Shown: piece by piece, positions 1-5,643 of the stretch | How positions within the stretch are numbered: position 1 is the first letter of the stretch | Layout of the letters: every line of letters starts with the position of its first letter | Source: an uncultured Ruminococcus sp. | GTDB lineage: Bacteria; Bacillota; Clostridia; Oscillospirales; Acutalibacteraceae | NCBI GenBank assembly: GCA_902772795.1 | Contig: CACYBZ010000133.1 | Coordinates: 1 to 5,643, forward strand | Reading direction: 5' to 3' | DNA length: 5,643 nt | The notes under the pieces: generated by a model | Databases searched by the model: none | Told to the model about the DNA's origin: nothing | Seen by the model: only the letters and a program-made list of their open reading frames with translations | Made by a program: the position numbers and the translations under genes

Positions 1-18
1 GGTGGTAGTTACTGGTAG

Positions 19-40
19 GTTAAGGGCTACCGCCCTTAAC
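19..40. repeat. Inverted repeat 1 of 5' palindrome cluster
   Basis: A perfect 9-bp stem, GTTAAGGGC (19-27) with GCCCTTAAC (32-40), closes a 4-base loop TACC. It is followed by AATCC, the same pentamer that follows the next palindrome, so the two look like tandem copies of one unit. No T-run follows, so it is not a standard intrinsic terminator. Confidence 0.85.
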
Positions 41-47
41 AATCCTG

Positions 48-70
48 TGTCAAGGGTTGCACCCTTGACA
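48..70. repeat. Inverted repeat 2 of 5' palindrome cluster
   Basis: A perfect 10-bp stem, TGTCAAGGGT (48-57) with ACCCTTGACA (61-70), has a 3-base loop TGC. The AAGGG/CCCTT core and the trailing AATCC match inverted repeat 1, which suggests duplication with compensatory stem changes. No U-tract follows. Confidence 0.85.
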
Positions 71-77
71 ATCCCGC

Positions 78-99
78 CAAACTTTTTGAAAAAAGTTTG
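78..99. repeat. Inverted repeat 3 (A/T-rich) of 5' palindrome cluster
   Basis: CAAACTTTTT (78-87) pairs with AAAAAGTTTG (90-99), realistically as a 9-bp stem with loop TGAA. The right arm AAAAGTTT (91-98) can instead pair with AAACTTTT (104-111), so two mutually exclusive hairpins are possible. The stem is too AT-rich for a confident terminator call. Confidence 0.75.
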
Positions 100-113
100 A
101 CAAAAACTTTTAT

Positions 114-137
114 GAGAATTTGCGATAGCAAATTCTC
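114..137. repeat. Inverted repeat 4 of 5' palindrome cluster
   Basis: A perfect 10-bp stem, GAGAATTTGC (114-123) with GCAAATTCTC (128-137), has loop GATA. It is the last of the four palindromes and ends 56 bases before the first gene's start codon, so it would lie in or just upstream of that gene's 5' leader. Its sequence is unrelated to repeats 1 and 2. Confidence 0.8.
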
Positions 138-193
138 TTGGAAAGAATGTTGAGGGAATTAAAACACGCTTTTATGCGTTATAAGGTGATGTT

Positions 194-562
194 ATGAAAA
201 AACATAAACGATACAAACAATATATCAGAACTTTAAGAAAACGGAAACAGTTGGAAAAACACGGAAGTTTTACAGGAATGGAATGTAGGTTATGTGGAGG
301 AGATATATTTTACTATGATAAATATGACGCAACTTGTTGTTTGCGTTGTGATGTCTGGTATAATGAAAAATGCAATGCCCCTGATTGTCCGCATTGTTCC
401 CAACGACCTGATACGCCAAAAGAGGCTTTGGCTAATGAACAGAATGAACAAATAGAACCATATGATGCACTTTGGCGAAAAAAATGGCGTAGAGATAATT
501 ATGCCCGAAAATATTCGGGACAGTTGCGAAAAAAGAAAAAATATCATTCAAAAATTTCTTGA
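194..562 (+). CDS. Small basic zinc-ribbon protein, function unknown
   Basis: I do not recognise a named family. The 122-residue product has eight cysteines arranged as C31-x2-C34, C49-x2-C52 (plus C48), then C60 and C65-x2-C68. This pattern fits a zinc ribbon followed by a second metal-binding knuckle. Both ends are strongly basic: the first 22 residues and the last 30 are rich in Lys and Arg, which would suit nucleic-acid or ribosome contact, but that is inference. No signal peptide or membrane segment is visible. The ATG at 194 is chosen because AAGGTG (183-188) sits five bases upstream. The gene follows the four-palindrome cluster and is followed closely by a second cysteine-pair protein. 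Nothing ties it directly to glycan synthesis. Confidence 0.75.
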   Translation: MKKHKRYKQYIRTLRKRKQLEKHGSFTGMECRLCGGDIFYYDKYDATCCLRCDVWYNEKCNAPDCPHCSQRPDTPKEALANEQNEQIEPYDALWRKKWRRDNYARKYSGQLRKKKKYHSKIS

Positions 563-598
563 AAATTGAAGAATAAATCTCTCAGATTTAAGGGAATT

Positions 599-859
599 AT
601 GACGATAGCTGAATTTAATAAGAATGGGGGTAGTATGATTATGTCAGGAAATTCAGATAAAATTGGTATCTGTGCGGAATGTGGCAGTGAATATCTTAAA
701 TCTACATTGGAAATGCTTGCTTTGTGTCCTGAATGTGCACACATTTTGTACGGTTATGAAAATTGTCAGCACGTTTTCAAAGATGGAAAATGTATGAAAT
801 GTTTATGGAACGGCAGGCACAGCGATTATGTGCAACATCTATTAAATGATGAAAACTAA
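599..859 (+). CDS. Small zinc-ribbon protein, function unknown
   Basis: From the ATG at 599 the product has 86 residues, with C25-x2-C28, C43-x2-C46, C56-x-H58 and C65-x2-C68. This is a zinc ribbon plus a second C-H/C-x2-C metal site, with a DGKCMKCLWNG-like stretch around the last pair. There is no membrane segment or signal peptide, and I cannot assign a function. The frame is open from a TTG at 566. The ATG at 599 is preferred because AAGGGA (590-595) precedes it; the ATG at 635, behind GGGGG, would give 74 residues and keep all the metal ligands. It lies 36 bases after the preceding zinc-ribbon gene, with no promoter or terminator evident between them, so co-transcription is likely. The two proteins share a plan (ribbon, then extra knuckle) but little sequence. 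Confidence 0.72.
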   Translation: MTIAEFNKNGGSMIMSGNSDKIGICAECGSEYLKSTLEMLALCPECAHILYGYENCQHVFKDGKCMKCLWNGRHSDYVQHLLNDEN

Positions 860-885
860 ACTGTACATAAAATTAAAGTTTAGGT

Positions 886-905
886 CAAGCCTTTTTAAAG
901 GCTTG
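886..905. repeat. Inverted repeat A of second palindrome cluster
   Basis: CAAGCCTTT (886-894) is the perfect reverse complement of AAAGGCTTG (897-905), with only TT between them. It begins 27 bases after the second zinc-ribbon gene's stop codon. It could act as a weak RNA hairpin for that transcript, but no T-run follows. Confidence 0.8.
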
Positions 906-911
906 TGGGGT

Positions 912-930
912 CGAGGGGCAAAGCCCCTCG
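912..930. repeat. Inverted repeat B of second palindrome cluster (GC-rich)
   Basis: CGAGGGGC (912-919) pairs with GCCCCTCG (923-930) around AAA. The core GGGG-CAAAG-CCCC matches the next palindrome except for one added A-T pair. The right arm CCCC (924-927) could also pair with GGGG at 933-936, giving an alternative fold. Confidence 0.88.
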
Positions 931-937
931 TAGGGGT

Positions 938-956
938 TCGGGGACAAAGTCCCCGA
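938..956. repeat. Inverted repeat C of second palindrome cluster (GC-rich)
   Basis: TCGGGGAC (938-945) pairs with GTCCCCGA (949-956) around AAA. It ends seven bases before the AAAAGGAG ribosome binding site (964-971) of the next gene, so in mRNA a stable stem would stand just 5' of the ribosome landing site. It resembles inverted repeat B, indicating a family of related palindromes. Confidence 0.88.
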
Positions 957-963
957 CAACAGC

Positions 964-971
964 AAAAGGAG
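964..971 (+). promoter_or_regulatory. Ribosome binding site deciding the 980 start
   Basis: AAAAGGAG lies eight bases before the ATG at 980. It rules in that start over the GTG at 905, whose extra 25 codons would only translate palindromes B and C into a low-complexity Gly/Arg/Lys/Pro stretch. Confidence 0.85.
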
Positions 972-979
972 CAGAGAAA

Positions 980-1777
980 ATGAAGGAAATGGCGGTGCTG
1001 GTGTGTTCGTGCGACAAATATCAAAGTGCTTGGCAACCGATGTTTGAACTGTTTTTCAAGTTCTGGAATGACTGTCCGTATGGAGTTTATCTGATGACAA
1101 ATAATGCTGTATTTGTTCATGACAGGGTGACTACCGTCTGTACGGGAGATGATGTCAGTTGGTCTAAGGCGTTCAAAAAGGCACTGGAATTTCTGAAAGA
1201 AAAATATGTGCTTGTCATTATGGAAGATTATCTTTTGCAGTCGGAAGTGAACAATGAAGATTTTGATTTGGTGCTGGATTACATCAAAAAGAATGATATT
1301 GACTGTTTTCGGATATTTCCCACGCCACCGCCTGATGAAAAATGCGGTTATTGTGGGGAGTTTATGACAGGAATTATCGCTGAAAATGCGTCTTACCGAG
1401 TAAGTTTACAGGCAGGAATCTGGAAAAGAGAATATCTGTTGTCTTTGATTGACGAAAACGAGAGTGCGTGGCAGTTTGAACATATGGGAAGTAAACGGAG
1501 TTCAAAAGATGGCAGTAAGTTTATGGGCGTATGGGAGAAAAGTCCGAGATTGATTTTTGACTATTACTGTACGGGAATTATTCAAGGTTACTGGATAAAA
1601 GAAGCCGTTGAACTTTGTCGGAAAAACGGTATAGAGGTTGACAGGTCGGTGATAAAAGCTGAACCGTTTTCGGTAAGGGTAAAGCGGTTACTGTTGTGTA
1701 AATATCTGGAATTGCCGAGAAAGCTGTTTCGTAAAACCAGATGGTACGACCGCTACCGCAACAGAAAATATTCGTAA
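980..1777 (+). CDS. Glycosyltransferase-like protein of surface polysaccharide locus
   Basis: This 265-residue soluble protein begins with a short beta strand (MAVLVCSCDKY), as in GT-A-type nucleotide-sugar transferases. An acidic MEDYLL segment at 81-86, directly after the hydrophobic strand YVLVI, sits where a DXD-like metal site would be expected. Later conserved-looking segments are VSLQAGIW (141-148) and WQFEHMGS (164-171), the latter plausibly carrying a catalytic Glu or His. The C-terminus is basic (RKLFRKTRWYDRYRNRK), consistent with binding the inner membrane face. I recognise the type from capsule clusters but cannot give a named family; donor and acceptor are unknown. It starts the four-gene block and is separated from the GT2 gene by only 10 bases, so co-transcription is very likely. 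A transferase of another kind remains possible. Confidence 0.7.
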   Translation: MKEMAVLVCSCDKYQSAWQPMFELFFKFWNDCPYGVYLMTNNAVFVHDRVTTVCTGDDVSWSKAFKKALEFLKEKYVLVIMEDYLLQSEVNNEDFDLVLDYIKKNDIDCFRIFPTPPPDEKCGYCGEFMTGIIAENASYRVSLQAGIWKREYLLSLIDENESAWQFEHMGSKRSSKDGSKFMGVWEKSPRLIFDYYCTGIIQGYWIKEAVELCRKNGIEVDRSVIKAEPFSVRVKRLLLCKYLELPRKLFRKTRWYDRYRNRKYS

Positions 1778-1787
1778 AGGTATTGTT

Positions 1788-2645
1788 ATGACGGTTGCTA
1801 TTATTATGACGGTCTTTAACCGTATCGAAAAAACAAGACAATGTGTACATTCTTTGGAAAACGCTTTACAGGGAGTTACACATCATTACTACATCACGGA
1901 CGATAGCAGTACAGACAATACCGCTGACTATCTTGAAAAACTGTCGGAAAGTATTTCTGTTACCGTGTATCGTGGCAACGGCGATTTGTACTGGAACAGA
2001 GGTATGTATCATTCTTTTGCAAAAGCATTGCAGAAAAATTATGATGTTTTTCTGTGGGTGAACAATGATACGGTATTCTATGAAAATATGTGGGATATTC
2101 TGACAGAGGACTATCGGAAAGCTGAAAAATTTTCAGTAATCTGCGGAGTGTTGCAAAGTAAAGTCAGTGGTGAAACCACTTACGGAGGAACAGATAAAAG
2201 CGGTCTGTTAAATCCTTGCGGTAACCTTCGGGAATGTACGCATATCAACGGAAACTGCGTATTTATTCCGAAAATTGTGGCGGAAAAAATCGGAAATTTA
2301 GACTATCGTTATGAACATTCTCTGGGGGATTTCGATTACGGACAGCGTATTCTCAAACACGGCGGAAAGTTATATATTTCGAGTGAATATGTCGGCATTT
2401 GTGAGAGAAACGCTGTGAAAAGCACCTGGAAAGACAAAGAATTATCGTTCTGGAAAAGAATATCCCTGATGAAAGCCAAAACAGGTCTGCCCCGAAAATC
2501 CTACAAAATCTATCTCAGAAAATGGAACAAAAAAGACTGGATTTTCTACTATTACAAGCCGTATCTTGATATTTTCGGCGACAGTATCAGAAAAACTTTT
2601 CGGAGAAAACATTATGACGTTCAAAATCAGAATTCCGAAAATTAA
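1788..2645 (+). CDS. Family 2 glycosyltransferase (GT-A fold)
   Basis: This 285-residue protein has the hallmarks of inverting GT2 enzymes, which transfer a sugar from a nucleotide donor to a lipid-linked acceptor on the cytoplasmic side of the membrane. An N-terminal strand AIIMTVFNR (4-12) is followed by DDSSTDNT (38-45) for nucleotide binding. VNNDT (91-95) takes the DXD metal-binding place, and GDFDYGQR (180-187) is the likely catalytic-base region. The GNGDLYWNRGM stretch (63-73) is typical of the branch that includes rhamnosyltransferase-like enzymes, but substrate cannot be read from this. The C-terminal third is basic and aromatic, suggesting peripheral membrane contact. The ATG at 1788 follows AAAGG (1776-1780), which overlaps the previous stop codon. 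Its last 32 bases overlap the membrane protein gene. Confidence 0.93.
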   Translation: MTVAIIMTVFNRIEKTRQCVHSLENALQGVTHHYYITDDSSTDNTADYLEKLSESISVTVYRGNGDLYWNRGMYHSFAKALQKNYDVFLWVNNDTVFYENMWDILTEDYRKAEKFSVICGVLQSKVSGETTYGGTDKSGLLNPCGNLRECTHINGNCVFIPKIVAEKIGNLDYRYEHSLGDFDYGQRILKHGGKLYISSEYVGICERNAVKSTWKDKELSFWKRISLMKAKTGLPRKSYKIYLRKWNKKDWIFYYYKPYLDIFGDSIRKTFRRKHYDVQNQNSEN

Positions 2646-3912
2646 AACGTTACAACTGTTATGTATCTATCTTTCTATGCAGTATTACGGCGGTAGAATT
2701 TATACTTTGCTTGGGTCGTCAATATTTTTTTCACTGTCGCTGATGTTGTCGGCGTTTGTGCTGACGTATCGGAGGAATCTGTTATTCAGAAAAATTCCGT
2801 ACAGTATTCGGAGTGACACGCTTACAGAAAAGAAAATCAGTCCCTATATTTTTGGGGTAATGGTTATGTCGGTGTGGTTTGCGTTGAGTATTTTCTACAC
2901 GATGGGAAATATGACTGTCGGAACATCACTTTCTGTTTTGTCAAGATTTCTGCTGATATATGTATCCGTCGGACTTGACCCCAAAAATTTTCTGACACGC
3001 TTTGTCAAAATGACGGTTCTGTTTGCTTTGACAAGCGACATTATCTATTTCAGCCACTTTATCGGATTTACACCGTTATGGCGTGGAATTTCCCGTCTGT
3101 TTTACCGAATACCAAGCGGTATGTATTTCGGCGGTGATACTTACGGACTGTTTTTTCTGGTGTTCAAGGTGGACGATTTGGCAAGAAATTCCTATATGTT
3201 CGGTGAACCAGGGGAGTATCAGATGATAATCAATACTTGTCTGTATTTTCTGCTTTTTGAGGGGAAATCCGTGAATCTTACCCGAAAACAGAAAAATTCC
3301 GTTATTTGTCTGCTGTTGTCTACCCTTGTTACGATACAGTCCACAAGCGGATTTATCTCTCTGGTGATAATTACGGGAATGTCACTGTTACAGCCGAACA
3401 GGTTCAAGGAAAATCAGTCGGTGAAAAAAGTGATGGTGCTTTGTCTGTGTGCGGTGCTGTTGTATGTGCTGATTTTCGCTGACGACACAAGCATTTTTTA
3501 CCAAAGTTTCTACCGAAAAATCTTTTCTTCTGACGGACAGATTGATTTACAGCAGGGTACAGCTACCGCCCGAAGTATGCCGTACTATCTTATGGCGGAA
3601 AATCTTTTGCAGAATCCGTTACAGGTGATTTTCGGTGTAGGGGCAAACGGTCTTGCACAGACCGTCGTGGGAAGATATACCGCTAACGGACTTGTCAATT
3701 TTATTATGATGTGCGGTATGCTGTTCGTTGTGCCGTTGTATTTGCTGATGTCAGCAGGACATTTTCAGTATGGCAAAAATCCCGTTGCTACCTGTTGTGC
3801 CGTTCTGATTTGTCTTAACCAGTCGGTGGGACAACCCGATATGCTGAGTATTTTTTCTGTTTTGCTGTTGCTTTATCCGTATATCGTCAATATCACTTTA
3901 CCTGAAAAATGA
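2614..3912 (+). CDS. Wzy/ligase-like polysaccharide polymerase, membrane protein
   Basis: The 432-residue product is mostly hydrophobic, with roughly ten to twelve candidate membrane segments (for example about 12-29, 33-51, 78-98, 103-120, 131-149, 228-256, 273-289, 360-380, 391-404, 410-428). Between them is a polar region with GEPGEYQ (197-203), resembling the glycine/proline/acidic motif of O-antigen polymerases and ligases. STSGF (243-247), ARSMPYY (319-325) in a large loop, and GVGANG (341-346) also fit that superfamily. Such proteins join lipid-linked repeat units on the outer membrane face. The start at 2614 is chosen because GGAG (2602-2605) precedes it; a TTG at 2566 would add 16 residues without a comparable site. 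It overlaps the GT2 gene by 32 bases, which suggests translational coupling. Polymerase and ligase cannot be told apart from sequence alone. Confidence 0.82.
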   Translation: MTFKIRIPKIKTLQLLCIYLSMQYYGGRIYTLLGSSIFFSLSLMLSAFVLTYRRNLLFRKIPYSIRSDTLTEKKISPYIFGVMVMSVWFALSIFYTMGNMTVGTSLSVLSRFLLIYVSVGLDPKNFLTRFVKMTVLFALTSDIIYFSHFIGFTPLWRGISRLFYRIPSGMYFGGDTYGLFFLVFKVDDLARNSYMFGEPGEYQMIINTCLYFLLFEGKSVNLTRKQKNSVICLLLSTLVTIQSTSGFISLVIITGMSLLQPNRFKENQSVKKVMVLCLCAVLLYVLIFADDTSIFYQSFYRKIFSSDGQIDLQQGTATARSMPYYLMAENLLQNPLQVIFGVGANGLAQTVVGRYTANGLVNFIMMCGMLFVVPLYLLMSAGHFQYGKNPVATCCAVLICLNQSVGQPDMLSIFSVLLLLYPYIVNITLPEK

Positions 3913-3926
3913 AAGACTGAATTTGT

Positions 3927-4883
3927 ATGATGAAAAAACCATTGTTATTTTATCGCTGTCTTGCCAAAGATGTTCTTGACAAGAAAGTTTTACGGAAAAC
4001 AGTTTCCTATAAAACCTTATCCCAACATATCGGCAAAAGAAAAATGCTTACCCCTCAGCAGACCCATTCCCTTATCAGAAATGCCATTACAGAAAACCGT
4101 CCCTTTTTTGCGGGACGGTTCGGCGGTTATGAACTTTCGGCAACCATACAATATCTGGAAAAACGACTGACGGTAAATGCTCCCGTAACCCGACAGCTTA
4201 TTCATAATGCAGGACTTTTTAACGTCAATACAGATGTACTCAAAGATTTTGCCCGACTGTATCTGAACTCATGCGGTGAACTTGATGTTATCGGCAGACA
4301 CTGGAACGGTATGGAAAATTATGTTATTTCAGCGTATGCACCCAATGCACAGATTACCGATATGTTCTTTATTGAACCGTATTTTCCGAATGTGGCAGAC
4401 GTATGGACAAAATCTTTACAAGGCAAGAATGTACTTGTCATTCACCCTTTTGAAAACTCCATACAGCAACAATATCAGAAAAGAACTTTGCTTTTTCAAA
4501 ATCCCGACATCTTGCCTGAATTTCATCTCGTTACCCTGAAAGCCGTTCAGACTATCGGCAACCATTCCGACAACCGCTTTTCCACTTGGTTTGATGCTCT
4601 GGATTATATGTATCAACAAGCTATGCAGTATAATTTTGATGTGGCATTGGTCGGGTGCGGTGCTTATGGGTTTCCGCTTTCGGCAAGGCTCAGACAACAG
4701 GGGAAAACCGTTATTCATCTTGGCGGTGCTTTGCAGATTCTTTTCGGCATAAAGGGAAAACGCTGGGAAACACTTTCTGATTTTGCCTATGTCAGAAATC
4801 TGTTTAATGAAAACTGGATATATCCCTCAAAAGAAGAAACAGTCAGCGGTGCGGACAGCATAGAAAACCGTTGCTACTGGTGA
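3927..4883 (+). CDS. GT-D-like glycosyltransferase of polysaccharide locus
   Basis: This 318-residue soluble protein resembles the GT-D-fold glycosyltransferase group (formerly DUF1792), typified by a streptococcal adhesin glycosylation enzyme. FFAGRFGGYEL (60-70) sits where GT-D proteins have an R-x-G-D-G-E segment, and VALVGCGAYGFPLSARL (239-255) followed by GKTVIHLGGALQ (259-270) resembles their second nucleotide-binding half. Other marked segments are FFIEPYF (147-153), VLVIHPFENSI (169-179) and a C-terminal ENRCYW. The first Asp of the DxE motif is replaced by Gly while the Glu (E69) is kept, so metal use may differ. Start is ATG at 3927 or the adjacent ATG at 3930; no strong ribosome site is visible. 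The gene lies 14 bases after the polymerase, so coupling is likely. Donor and acceptor are unknown, and the assignment rests on remembered motif similarity. Confidence 0.68.
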   Translation: MMKKPLLFYRCLAKDVLDKKVLRKTVSYKTLSQHIGKRKMLTPQQTHSLIRNAITENRPFFAGRFGGYELSATIQYLEKRLTVNAPVTRQLIHNAGLFNVNTDVLKDFARLYLNSCGELDVIGRHWNGMENYVISAYAPNAQITDMFFIEPYFPNVADVWTKSLQGKNVLVIHPFENSIQQQYQKRTLLFQNPDILPEFHLVTLKAVQTIGNHSDNRFSTWFDALDYMYQQAMQYNFDVALVGCGAYGFPLSARLRQQGKTVIHLGGALQILFGIKGKRWETLSDFAYVRNLFNENWIYPSKEETVSGADSIENRCYW

Positions 4884-4956
4884 ATACAGTTAAAATTTAC
4901 CATAAAATATTACCTGTAAATTGATGTTTTTGATAAACAAAAAGGAGTAATGATTG
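4884..4956 (+). other. Intergenic gap between polysaccharide block and next gene
   Basis: This is the widest gap after 980. It is very AT-rich and carries a weak 7-bp inverted repeat, AATTTAC (4894-4900) with GTAAATT (4916-4922), around a 15-base loop. That is not a convincing terminator. I see no good -35/-10 pair, though the base composition would suit a promoter. Confidence 0.4.
4941..4947 (+). promoter_or_regulatory. Strong ribosome binding site for the nucleotidyltransferase gene
   Basis: AAAGGAG lies nine bases before the ATG at 4957, the start of a frame open to the window end. A closer ATG at 4950 is in another frame and stops after eight codons (TGA at 4974-4976), so 4957 is the real start. 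Confidence 0.8.
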
Positions 4957-5643
4957 ATGAAAGAAAACTTAGCTGAAAATTTATTGGCGGAATTATCTGA
5001 TTTGCCTATGGTAGAAGCGGTGGCGTTAGGTGGTTCACGGGCAAGTGAAAATTATGATGAAAAATCAGATTATGACATTTATTTATATTGTACGCAGAAT
5101 GTTCCCGAAGAAACAAGAGAAACGCTTTTGAAAAAATATTGTCAGTATATGGAAATAGGCAACCACTTTTGGGAATATGAAGATAACTGTACTCTGAAAA
5201 ATGGTATTGACATTGATATTTTATATCGAAATCTGGAAACATTCTGTGAAGAAGTAGCCAGCGTAGTCGAAAATTTTGAGGCACATAATGGCTACACCAC
5301 TTGTATGTGGCATAATCTGTTACAGTGTAAAATTATCTGTGACAAGAACGGCAGATTGTTACAAGCTAAAAAGCGTTTTACTGTTCCGTATCCTGAACAG
5401 TTGAAAGTTAATATTGTCAATAACAATCTTGACTTACTGTATCGGAAAATGCCTGCTTATCGTTTTCAACTTGCCAAAGCTGTTGCCAGAAATGATATTA
5501 TCAGTATTAATCACAGAACTTCAGCATTTATGGAATCTTATTTTGATATACTCTTTGCTCTGAACGGAAAAACACATTTCGGAGAAAAAAAGCTGATTAC
5601 ACTTTGTCAACAACATCTTACGATTTTGCCTGACAATTTTGAA
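4957..5643 (+). CDS. Nucleotidyltransferase-fold protein, 3' end cut by window
   Basis: The frame is open for 229 codons with no stop before the window edge. The N-terminus carries the Pol-beta-type nucleotidyltransferase signature: ALGGSRAS (23-30), then SDYDIYLY (37-44) with two metal-binding aspartates (D38, D40), and IDIDIL (84-89) supplying the third (D85 or D87). With the catalytic residues intact it probably transfers a nucleotidyl group. The downstream part is mixed helical, without a membrane segment, and resembles stand-alone nucleotidyltransferases of the DUF4037 type; the target is unknown. Antibiotic-modifying enzymes share this fold, but nothing here supports resistance specifically. 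It is separated from the polysaccharide block by 73 bases and has its own strong ribosome site, so it may be a separate unit. Shared transcription cannot be excluded because no terminator is visible. Confidence 0.82.
   Translation, partial: MKENLAENLLAELSDLPMVEAVALGGSRASENYDEKSDYDIYLYCTQNVPEETRETLLKKYCQYMEIGNHFWEYEDNCTLKNGIDIDILYRNLETFCEEVASVVENFEAHNGYTTCMWHNLLQCKIICDKNGRLLQAKKRFTVPYPEQLKVNIVNNNLDLLYRKMPAYRFQLAKAVARNDIISINHRTSAFMESYFDILFALNGKTHFGEKKLITLCQQHLTILPDNFE

Noticed and set aside
48..137. Intrinsic transcription terminators in the first palindrome cluster
   Set aside because: GC-containing stems are not followed by T-runs, and the stems with adjacent T/A runs are too AT-rich to call.
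150..178. Promoter upstream of the first gene (TTGAGG, 17 bases, TATGCG)
   Set aside because: The -35-like box is acceptable but the -10 matches the consensus at only about three positions, so it is not supportable.
566..598. TTG start for the second zinc-ribbon gene
   Set aside because: No ribosome binding site stands at a proper distance, and the ATG at 599 has AAGGGA before it and keeps all the cysteines.
886..956. CRISPR-like or intrinsic terminator interpretation of the second cluster
   Set aside because: The units are palindromes without regular repeat-spacer spacing, and no U-tract follows any stem.
905..979. GTG-initiated 25-codon N-terminal extension of the glycosyltransferase-like gene
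   Set aside because: It translates the palindromes into low-complexity sequence, and a strong ribosome site directly precedes the ATG at 980.
842..1120. Minus-strand open frame across the second palindrome cluster
   Set aside because: It crosses the palindromes and the 5' end of a well-supported + strand gene, with no protein-like features of its own.
4894..4922. Terminator after the GT-D-like gene
   Set aside because: Only a 7-bp AT-rich stem with a 15-base loop and no U-tract.
5006..5284. Minus-strand open frame within the last gene
   Set aside because: It is the antisense shadow of the nucleotidyltransferase frame, which has clear catalytic motifs.

Overview
The window looks like a low-GC Firmicutes chromosome, most plausibly a gut or rumen clostridium of the Ruminococcus/Oscillospiraceae type. 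The reasons are its AT-rich coding sequence, strong AAGGAG-type ribosome binding sites, tight one-direction gene packing, and clusters of short palindromes of a style I associate with that group. The taxonomic call is inference. Every gene I can support is on the + strand.

Layout: positions 19-137 hold four short inverted repeats in a row. Two small cysteine-rich zinc-ribbon proteins follow (194-562 and about 599-859). A second cluster of three back-to-back palindromes lies at 886-956. Next comes a compact four-gene block (980-4883). It encodes a glycosyltransferase-like protein, a classical GT2 glycosyltransferase, a multi-pass Wzy/ligase-like membrane protein, and a protein resembling GT-D-fold glycosyltransferases. 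Gaps in this block are 10-14 bases, with one 32-base overlap. The last gene (4957 to the window edge) has its own strong ribosome binding site and encodes a nucleotidyltransferase-fold protein cut by the window end.

The four-gene block is best read as part of a surface polysaccharide (capsule or cell-wall glycan) locus. Soluble transferases would build a lipid-linked repeat unit on the cytoplasmic side of the membrane, and the membrane protein would polymerise or ligate it outside. No initiating phosphosugar transferase, flippase, chain-length regulator or sugar-nucleotide synthesis gene is visible, so the block is either part of a larger locus or an accessory set.

I found no CRISPR array, tRNA, rRNA, transposase or convincing intrinsic terminator. 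The most unusual material is the pair of palindrome clusters bracketing the two zinc-ribbon genes, and the GT-D-like protein with a changed acidic motif. Neither proves a new system.
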